A stretch of 64,000 nt of DNA from Ganoderma boninense (Eukaryota; Basidiomycota; Agaricomycetes; Polyporales; Polyporaceae): contig CM035310.1 of the NCBI GenBank assembly GCA_002900995.3, positions 1,337,898 to 1,401,897 of the forward strand, in the 5' to 3' direction. The translations under genes were made by a program, and so were the position numbers. The first letter of the stretch is position 1. The number at the start of each line of letters is the position of its first letter. Shown here piece by piece: positions 55,549-64,000 of this stretch. The notes under the pieces were generated by a model that saw only the letters and a list, made by a program, of their open reading frames with translations, did no database searches and was not told the origin of the DNA.

Positions 55549-58500
55549 TTACTCCGCCAGGAGCTCCTTCGAGGTGAGGATCCGATGCGCGAGCGCGCTG
55601 ATGTTCGCGTGCGCGACGACGACCTCGGGCGTGAGCTCGACGTCGAACGCCTGCTCGATCGCGAGTGAGATGCGCTTCGCCTGCCGCTCCGACCAGAAGC
55701 GGAAGTCGTCCGGGTCGCGCCCGTCCGCCGACTCCACCGCGTCGTCGCCCTTGCACGATTGCGGGATGAGCGAGGCGTCCGAGTCGAGGCAGAGGGGCAC
55801 GATGTGCATGAGGCTCTCCCGGACGCTGTCGAAGTCGAGCTCTGCGGGCCTGTCCACTATGGGTGGGAACACCGGAATGCGAATGAGAACCAGACGTGGG
55901 TGGACACGTAGAGGACAGAGGACCACGTACCTGAGATCTCGAACGGACCGTCGAGGCCCATGACGTTGTACTTGCCATCGTGGTGGTAGCGCACCTCGTA
56001 CGTGCCCGTCCGCCATGGGAGCACGTTGCCCGTGAACACGACCTCGCCCTCCTCCGAGTCCGGTGAGTCACGCTCGGCGGGCTTGGGCGGCTGGAGTTCG
56101 ACAGGAATGTCGCCGTCGTACTCGCCGTCATGGACAGGCATCCACATGCCGAGTGACGACGTCTTGGTGACGAGGCTGGACTGGTTCGCACCGACGCGGT
56201 AGATGCCTATCCAGTCCTTGCGGGAGTGGTGCACGGGCGCGCGCCACTTAACGCGGATCGGCTCGCCGAGGTGGAAGCGGAGCGTGCCGTCGGCGGAGGG
56301 GGCAATGTCGACGTTATACTTGTTCGCGTCGTAGGAGGAAAGGTCGTTCGCGATGCGTGAGATGACGAGGCGTTCCCGGGATTGTTGGAGGAGGACCTTA
56401 GTATCCTGGACGACCTCGGATATCTTTGGGCGGGCTGCATGCGCACGGTCAGACGAAAGGCCGAAGCGATTGCGGAAGTAGCGGCTCACATTTGGCAATG
56501 AATTCCTCAACAACCTCAGCGGTCTCCACGTACACCTTGTCGAACGTGCCCTTGACCTCACGGGCGACGCGCTTGATCTCGGGGGCATGCTTGCCCGCGC
56601 GTGACTCCAGCAGACGGGCGTTCTTCTGCGCCACCTTCTTGATGACCTTGACAAACCCAGCGTCGCTTCGGATCGAATCGCCATACAGCTTCTTCATGTG
56701 CGGACTGCGTGTAGCATCATGAACGTGAGCAGAAATGGCGTTCGTCGTGGGAATGGTACGCACTTTTCAACGGTGCTGAGGAACCACCAATGCGCTAAGT
56801 GCCGGAACACAGCCAGGGCGAAAATGAGCTTGCTGCCGGAGACGAGCGCAAGGCCGAAGAACGTGGCACCGCTGATAACTTCCGGGTTGTTGAGATACCT
56901 GGAAGACACGGTACTTAGGGTACGGCCCAAACGTTGAAGTTTGGAGCGCATATACTCACCGGTAAATACCGGTGTACTCGAGGTGCGATGGGAAATCCTC
57001 AATGAAGAAGTCACCGAAGTACCAACCTAGCGTGCGCCATGTTAAATAATAGGAGATGGAGAAACTACGTAGAAGGCGCACCGAAGAGACCAAGAACCTC
57101 GTAAGACTCGAGACTTGACCAGATGTGGAGGCCGATCATGAGCTGATAGGCGATGCACTCAGATGAGAAACATACGAGAGTGTATCATGAACTTACAGCA
57201 CCGAGTGTATGACGGAGAAGTTCGTTTCCAACGGTCCAGCGCTGCCAGTCGGGGATCGAGTACGACTTCCAAGCCAGACATGCCAGAGACACTGTCGACA
57301 CGTCCAATCAGTACACATCCCACCTTTCCAACGAAGAGAAGCTCACCGTACGACATGCACATGCTCATATTATAGATCTGCTTCCAGTTCTGGAACGCCT
57401 CCCGGACCGCGCCCTGACCACGGTCTTGCTGGGGATAGTGGTAATGCTTCAAGAAGTGGCGGACGAGGAACTTGTTCTGGGACTGCGCGCGGAGCAAGAG
57501 ACCGAGGCCGACAGAGTGGAACAGGCTCCATGCGAGGGCATGCACGAAGTGCAGTGTGAGGGAGTTCGTGGGGAATATCGTGAGCGCCATCGCGTAGAAC
57601 AGCACGAGGATGAGCTGGAGGTCGGATGCGCTAGCGGCGGAGACCGAACAAAGTAAGCAACTGGGCGCAAGGATATGCAGATAACACAAACTTACCGGAA
57701 GACGTCGACATTGTGCAGGAGAAGGGTATCCTTGCGGAAGTAGCGATGGAACAAATCATGCTGAGAAATGGAGTGACGGGATTTGGGGGAGCCGGGTCTG
57801 CTGAAGCTGTCCTTGGACGACTTCGACGAGAGCGCCTTCGACTTCTTGATCCCACGAGGTGTGCGTACCATCTCTGTCTCTGTCTCGATATCGGTGATCA
57901 ACTCTTCAGATTCCGTTGCTGTCTCTCCTTCCGTCGCTGCGGGCGTCGGGATCTCTTCGATGGAGGAGAAGGAGCTCGTGGATGCCTTGCGGACGTGAGT
58001 GATCTCCAGCGAGTCTTCCGAGGCCGCCCGCGAGTGCCGCAGCTGGATCGGCGAGCGCGCAGCCAAAGGCTTGCGTTGACCGTACGTGCGTTCAATATCT
58101 GAGATGGAGTGCGATATGTCAGCATTACGATATTCATTGACCGGGGACCGGGACTCACGGGGATTCTCGAAGAAGACCAAAAAGCCAAACTGCGCCGCGT
58201 GCGCAGCCAAACTGACGAAGAGGACAGCATAGCTCCCGATGATAAGAGAGAGACCGTAGTAACCGGCATATCCTTATCGCCAACGAAGTCAGACATTCGC
58301 GAGTTGGTCAAAAATAACATGGGACTGCTCACCGACAGAATACATGGGATGAGGGGCAAGTTCAAATACACCATCGAAGACGAGAGCACCGCGCTGGAAG
58401 AACACATCGCCCCAGTACCAGCCGTAGTCCTTGACCACGTTGTGCGCCTCGGTCTTGACCCAAAGGTTGAAGGCAATCAGCGCAATGCCGCCGATCCATC

Positions 58501-59554
58501 TTAAAAATAAAGTTAACCGGGCGAAGCGCGGAATCGCACAAAGAAGACAGTTACCTCATTGCGTGAAGGGACAACGACAATCCCTCAGGGATGCGGAAGC
58601 ACGAGAACGCGAACATGCAATACGCCAAAAAGTCACTACGCAGCCACGAGAAACATTAGTCTCAGCATATATGCGCAGGACATGGAACGCACTTTAGCAG
58701 AATGATATCCACGAGCTGGCGGAACAAAAGCCATGTGTTGTACTCTAAAGGCAACTCCTATAGATAGGCGTGGGTAAGCGCATTGGCGGTCGTGTGACCA
58801 ACAAGAAATCGGACGAACGTCGAATGAGTAGTCCTTGCCCATCTTCCCCGCGAGCTGATTTTTGATCCACCGCCTGACCTCAGGTTTGCGGTCCTGGTCG
58901 AGCCATCCAAGGCGTTGTACCTCTCTGACAATCCATTTACGTTTGCTCTGTTTGGTCAGAACCCAGCCCAGCCCCCAATCGTATGCAGCCCTCCAAAACG
59001 CGAAGTAGAACAGGAAGAATATCCGGGACGCAGTCCTTGGCAGTGCAAAAAAGAGGACAAGCTGGGTGCCAAGCAGTGCAAGGTTGAATATGTCGATATG
59101 TGACTTGGGATAACCAGGGTGAAAGAGCGTCAAGACATCGTGTGTGGTAGGTACACGGAATACTGTAAAATTAGGGGCGTCAGCATACTGAAGACATTCC
59201 CAGTCCAGAGGACACACATATGGCAGAGCAATAGCGCTGCCTGGATAGCCTTACGACACGCGCTCATCACTTCGGGGAATTGAAAGCGGCCATGTCGACA
59301 ACTTCACGGGGAAGATGCCTAGGCACCGATGAAGGGATTCAAATCCCTTCCCCGAAAGACCGTACTGGGTCGTGCAGACCATATGGCCACGTACCTTCAC
59401 CACCTGGAGTCTTTCCCCAAACTACCTCATCCCGCTTCGGACTATCCTTCTCTCCACCGCTCGTAATCGTCGACTCCGAAGAGGTTCGCTGTTCTTCAAG
59501 ACGTCGTTGCCTGAGAGTTGACTGGGGCACCGCTGGCGGGGATGAAGAGGACAT
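55549..59554 (-). CDS. CHO2: Phosphatidylethanolamine N-methyltransferase (CHO2), right-arm copy
   Basis: Mirror of the left-arm CHO2 with the same ATG context (59554), the same 15-exon plan and stop at 55549; about 1000 residues. It catalyses SAM-dependent methylation of phosphatidylethanolamine at the ER. Coding differences are scattered substitutions, for example V-D-I-A-P-S-A-D where the left copy has V-V-I-V-P-S-A-D, and N-Q-S-S-L-V for N-Q-S-C-L-V. Intron differences are slightly more frequent. No frame-breaking change was noticed in the exons I followed. It shares a divergent promoter with the co-chaperone. Confidence 0.9.
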
Positions 59555-60343
59555 GGTGGTCGGGGAACAGGCCACTCGAGGACGTAAACGCAGACCAGTA
59601 ACTCGTAAGGAGTGACACGTGTTTGTCTCCGCCTGTCAATTCGTTGGGGGAAGCAGCGTCAGAAGTCGCGCCCGTTGAGTTCCGCGAGCGTCTGCACACG
59701 TCCCGCGTCCTGCCCCATTTCCGGTAACCTACGCGCCCAACAGCGCCCAACCACAAGCTTCGCACTGAGTTCCGTCATCCAAACCACCAAGCGATGACGA
59801 AGTAGCTCGTGCCGGATCGCCTTACAACATCTCGAGCAGTCGAAGAGAGACCGACAAATTCCTCCAAACCAGTTGCTCCGTTGTGTGAGAGATGACCGGT
59901 AGAAGCTGGAGGACGCGCCTACGCCAATTGTGCCGGTTGATCGTGCAAAATTCACGGCAACAGACTCTGTGTGGGCTCATTTCAGTGCCCACGCGCGTGC
60001 TATGAAGTGTCCATGCAGACGACCGCCGATGACTGAGGAAGTCGGCATTGGATGGAAGCACCTACATATTAAGTTAGCACGTAACAGTACTAGTTCAAAA
60101 CACTGATCTACTGATAATAGGACAAATCTTACACCAAGGCTTCTAATGTCGAGTAAGTACTGAACCTATAACTCGATTATCTAATGAGTTCTAGAAGATT
60201 CAAGGCGTTTACCTTAACCAAGCGCCCAGAGATTTCGGTGTAGACGCCCAACGGTGCGCCTCCAATGCCGCGTCGGAGAACCGTCAGGCATTGTTCCCGT
60301 CCTCCACTCTTCTCTTGCCACTGTCGACGTCGTACAACAGCAA
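59555..60343. promoter_or_regulatory. Divergent promoter region, CHO2 / co-chaperone (right)
   Basis: Counterpart of 5684-6472, with the CACGTG E-box at 59616-59621. No gene is recognised. Confidence 0.5.
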
Positions 60344-62612
60344 ATGACGAACAAAAAGAACAAGCAGGCAAAGAAGAAGCAACAGGCTGCGAAAGCAGCC
60401 GCAAACGGCTCGGCAACGGGTCCGCGAACTTGTATGTTCCATCGCTGATATCCTATGCCCAGTGGCTCAGTGGCTAACCTGTGAACAAATAGGAACGATA
60501 AAATGGACGTTGACAAGGAGCCCATCGTGATCCAAGACAGCGATGAGGATATGCCCGACCTCGAGCCTGCGCCGGTCGAAGACGACCCGGATAAGATCAA
60601 GGAGAAAGGGAACACCGCGTTCAAGGCAGGAAGGTTCCAGGAGGCGATTGACGAGTATAGCAGGGCCATTGGTGCGTTTCAAACAGTCATACAGCCTCCC
60701 AGCGTGCAAAGGAGGACAGGTCTCGCGTCCTTGCCTGCTCATTGTCAATGTTGTTCTCCCATGCGTAGATCTCCGGCCCTCAGAACCGACGTTCTGGACC
60801 AATCGTGCTGCGGCGTACATGGCTCTGAAGCGCTTCAAGCCTGCCCTGTCCGACTGTCAGCAGGCTGCTGTCCTCCAGTCTGCCGCCCCTCAACCAAAAA
60901 CGCTCGTACGACTGGCACGCTGTCAGCTATCAACGGGTTCAACGGCACCTGCGCTCTCGACTCTCCGCTCCGTTCTTGCCATCGAACCGAAGAATGCCGC
61001 CGCGCTACAACTGCAGACGAGGGTACTCGAACTCGAGGCCCATCTCCGGAACCTGGAGGGCGCTCGCGGACGGAACGACTGGGGCATGGCGCGGCTCGCA
61101 CTAGACAAGTGCATACAAGTCATCGAGGGGGAGGGCGGAGACGTTCCTATCCAATGGCGTCTATGGAGAGTGGAGATTGAGATTGCGAAGAAGAATTGGG
61201 ATGCAGCGAGTTTGGCAGCCAAGTGCGTACTTCATCCCAGTTTTGAACATCACGACGGGTGGTGGCGAATGTTGCACCCCAAATGTCCCTGTAAGGCCGT
61301 GTGTCATCGCTGTCCTGTGACAGACCTGTCTGTCTACAAGGGAGTTCGGGACCAGAATCTCGGACCAGCCTTAGACTGTCACGAGGTTATTCTCACTCAT
61401 TGTATGCGGGGCTGCAAAGATTCTGATCCTGAGCCAGCCTTGCGACAATGGCTTGTAGCAGGAGACCGATTTCAGTTGCAATTACAAGGTTAACCCGGGC
61501 TGTGAATTTACCCTTTGCCTGTCGTACATCCTGTTGCGAAGATGATATTCATATACGTCTGTCTGTCTTCAGCGACGCAATGCGTTTCGACTCCAATTCA
61601 CCAGACGTCATGACCGTGCGCGGTCTGCTATTGTTCCTGACGTCCAAGACGGCACAAGCAACACAGCACGTACAGTCCGCGCTGCGGTTAGATCCTGGAC
61701 ACGAGCCCGCGATGAAGCTTCGGAAGCGGATAAAGGACGTCGAGCGCCTGAAGGAAGAGGGCAACGTCGCCTTCAAGAGCGGCAGGCTAGCTGAGGCTGC
61801 CCAGAAGTATGGCGAGGCCCTCGATCGTATCGGTTCTGACGACCGGGAAGGTGGTGGTGGCCACATCCGTGCCATGCTCCTGTCAAATCGCGCGACGACG
61901 CTGGTCAAGCTCAACCGGTATGAGGACGCGCTCGCGGACACGGAAGCGTCGCTCGAGCTGAACTCGACGTCGTTCAAGGCCCTCCGTACGCGCGCGCGTA
62001 TCAACCTGCACCTGGAGAAGTATGACGCCGCGATTGCGGACTTCAACTCGGCGATGGAGCAGGCTGGCTTCGAGGGCTCGGATGCCGACGTCCGTGCGCT
62101 GCGGGCTGAGCTGAAGAAGGCGGAGATCGCGCTCAAGAGGAGTAAGACGAAGGACTACTACAAGATCCTTGGTGTCGAACGCGACTGCTCGGATACCGAC
62201 ATCCGGAAAGCGTATCGCCGGGAAAGTCTCAAGCACCATCCAGACAAGGTGCGTATTCTCCTCAGTTTGTTCCTTCTCCTCCACGGTGTTTAATATATTC
62301 TGGCTATATGTAGGGCGGCGACGAAGAGAAGTTCAAGCTCATCGTGGAGGCGAACTCGATCCTGTCGGATCCACAAAAACGCCAGCGGTACGACATGGGC
62401 GAGGACGATGATGACGGCATGGCGGGATGGGTGGGATGGGTGGTGTTGATCTGTCGGAGATCTTTGCCCAGTTCCATGGAGCTGGTTTCGGCGGCGGCGG
62501 TCGGCAAGGGTTCTCGTCGTTCGGTGGTGGAGGTTTCGGAGGGGGCGGTTTCGGTGGTGGAGGGTACGGTGGTTCCTCCTTCAGAAGCAGCGGCGGCGGC
62601 TTCCCCTTCTGA
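60344..62612 (+). CDS. TPR and J-domain co-chaperone, right-arm copy with two one-base deletions
   Basis: Exons 60344-60431, 60493-60671, 60769-61222, 61573-62248 and 62314-62612 match the intact left copy. Exon 1 is one base short near 60413 (CGGCAACG for CGGCCAACG), which shifts the frame before the second exon. Exon 5 is one base short near 62421 in a G-run (CATGGCGGG for CATGGGCGGG), which breaks the Met/Gly repeat after the J domain. The HPD motif and all TPR residues are otherwise intact. If translation started at the internal ATG 60503, the TPR and J regions would still be made and only the Gly-rich tail lost. Consensus error is the likeliest cause. Confidence 0.78.
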
Positions 62613-63158
62613 TTTTTGTGAGTGCCGCCAGCCGCTACTCGCATCTGATGACGGAACTGATGACGAGGTGGCCGTGTCAGCTCAGAATCACCCTTGTAGA
62701 TCTCACATTTTGCCTGCTAGTATCTTGCTTTCGTTGGGTGTTGCGCCCACTCATGCCATTTTACCGTTTACCCCCACCCATCTTCCTCTACCGTAGAGGG
62801 TGCACTCTGCATGTGCAAGGCCCCGTGTCCCCATCGTTACGCCGCACTGTATATTTACCATGTGCTCGAAGTCATCTCATTCGACTTCTCGTTGATTTCC
62901 ATTGCCGCTTCCCCACAGCGATTTTGGGCTAGTCGGTAGCCTTGTGAAGCTCGTTCGATCGCATGCATGGAGATGTCCGACGGCTGCTTCCCTTCCCTGT
63001 CACCAGCGTCCAACGTTGAATAGTCTCAATTCTCAACGTTCAACCCCTTGCCTCAGCTCTTTTTCGCCCTCGTCGTTCGTGGTCACCTCTGTGAGTCCTT
63101 CAACGTCGTCTACTTTGCCACACGATGAAGTTCACATACCATTGCAGCGTGCTCTCCT
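62613..63158. other. Intergenic region, co-chaperone / F-box gene (right)
   Basis: Counterpart of 2868-3413. No gene is recognised; it is expected to hold the promoter of the F-box-like gene. Confidence 0.5.
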
Positions 63159-64000
63159 ATGGAAGCTCGCCCAAGGCTCCCCCATGATGTTCTCCTTAAC
63201 ATTGCTTCCTTTGCGGATAGAAAATCCATCGTCACCCTCCTGACTACTAGCCGCAGTCTCCATAGTGATTGCGGCAAGTACGTGCTTCAGAACCTCGTTG
63301 CGCTTGGGGGCGACCAGCACATCGTCTCTTTTATCTACTTCATGCGACCTTATAGACACAAGCGGTGGCGCCATCTTCGTGCTCTACTACTCTGCGACGC
63401 ACCCATTAGCCCAACAATTGCGAAGGCATTTGCCAAGGCCATCCCTCGCGCGTCGCATCTCAAGTTCCTCGAGTTCGAGCATGCCGAAAAGACCCTTAGT
63501 GCTCATCCCGGCCTCCCTCTCGCCTTTGCAGCCCTCCGGTCTGTCAAGGATATTGTCATCGATCACGGATACCACCATACGTGCAGGATGTTGGAGGCGA
63601 TGAACTGGCCTTTGGAGAGCGCAGAGCTTAGGCACACCGACCACGAGTTCGATCGGGACTGTCTGGACCGTATACACCCCTCTGGCCTTCTCAAGAACTC
63701 CCGTTCAACTCTCAAGACCTTAGAATGTCACAGTTGGTCCAACTTCCACGACGTGTTGCACACATATCCCGTGTACCCCCACCTGGAGTCTCTCCATGTC
63801 GAAGACATTTGGTGTCCTAACGTCGCCCACTGGGTTATTCCCTACCCGAATTTGAAGCGGTTGTACGTTAACAGTCTCGACGACCTCTTCATGAACGGGG
63901 CCAATGAAGATCAGCTTGGCAGGTATTCTGCGATCCGGTCGCGCAATCTGGAAGGACACATGGCGGCGAAGGAACCCCAGTGGGTCGAACTGGAGGAGTT
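63159..64000 (+). CDS. F-box-like protein, right-arm copy, running off the window
   Basis: Starts at the ATG 63159 (M-E-A-R-P-R-L-P-H-D-V-L-L-N-I) and stays open to the last base, about 280 residues, single exon so far. The F-box-like motif is at residues about 6-46. It is followed by Leu-rich segments such as L-E-F-L-E/L-K-T-L-E-C and L-K-R-L-Y-V-N-S-L, consistent with degenerate LRRs. Differences from the left copy are substitutions only. The product would be a substrate receptor of a Skp1-cullin ubiquitin ligase if the F-box is real. The C-terminus lies outside the window. Confidence 0.62.
   Translation, partial: MEARPRLPHDVLLNIASFADRKSIVTLLTTSRSLHSDCGKYVLQNLVALGGDQHIVSFIYFMRPYRHKRWRHLRALLLCDAPISPTIAKAFAKAIPRASHLKFLEFEHAEKTLSAHPGLPLAFAALRSVKDIVIDHGYHHTCRMLEAMNWPLESAELRHTDHEFDRDCLDRIHPSGLLKNSRSTLKTLECHSWSNFHDVLHTYPVYPHLESLHVEDIWCPNVAHWVIPYPNLKRLYVNSLDDLFMNGANEDQLGRYSAIRSRNLEGHMAAKEPQWVELEE

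Larger units (their letters stand above)
47927..64000. repeat. Right arm of the large inverted duplication
   Basis: Collinear with the reverse complement of 1999-23611, lacking the left-arm TIR element and LINE and carrying an extra 201 bp at 52393-52593. The homology begins at the base that pairs with the last base before the N gap and is still continuing at the end of the window. Confidence 0.92.

Noticed and set aside
1..64000. CRISPR array, tRNA or rRNA gene, prophage, or bacterial operon
   Set aside because: No regularly spaced direct repeats, no cloverleaf or rRNA signature noticed by eye, and intron-rich eukaryotic genes throughout.

Overview
The window looks like nuclear DNA of a filamentous basidiomycete, probably an agaricomycete of the Polyporales type. 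Genes are cut by many short GT-AG introns of about 50-120 bases, one 10-base exon is present, the sequence is GC-rich, and the recognisable products are eukaryotic housekeeping proteins: phosphatidylethanolamine N-methyltransferase CHO2, a TPR/J-domain co-chaperone, the mitochondrial insertase OXA1 and an NHX1-type Na+/H+ exchanger. No tRNA, rRNA, CRISPR array or prokaryotic operon was seen.

Layout. The window is two pieces of assembly joined by exactly 100 Ns (23612-23711). The left piece is an inverted copy of the right end of the other piece: positions about 1999-23611 read backwards match 47927-64000. Both arms carry, in mirror order, an F-box-like gene, the TPR/J co-chaperone, CHO2, a broken Ser/Thr-rich secreted-type gene, an MDR dehydrogenase (ADH-A) and a decayed monocarboxylate-type MFS transporter. 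The left arm alone carries a 1345-bp terminal-inverted-repeat DNA element (13289-14633, 4-bp target duplication) and a 5'-truncated LINE (15172-19534, 13-bp target duplication). The right arm shows the empty site of each. The right arm alone has a 201-bp segment (52393-52593). The outermost 2 kb (1-1998) is a further indel-ridden copy of the J-protein/F-box region folded back on the left arm. The simplest reading is that the left piece is the allelic contig of a dikaryon, scaffolded in inverted orientation beside its partner and ending in a fold-back artefact. A true inverted segmental duplication is not excluded.

The 24-kb spacer (23712-47926) holds a second ADH (ADH-B, with two one-base deletions), an intact 12-exon MFS monocarboxylate-type transporter, NHX1 (with a tail frameshift), a decayed third ADH, a conserved-looking 706-residue protein of unknown function with a 1.7-kb first intron, a small two-TM protein and OXA1. 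ADH and MFS transporter occur together as a unit: intact ADH-A beside a decayed MFS in the arms, near-intact ADH-B beside an intact MFS in the spacer. An orphan copy of the ADH-B promoter abuts the gap.

Functionally, CHO2 (phosphatidylcholine synthesis) and the J-protein are divergently transcribed from a shared region of about 790 bp that contains a CACGTG E-box. Single-base indels in homopolymers recur in genes that otherwise look functional, so residual sequencing error is likely.
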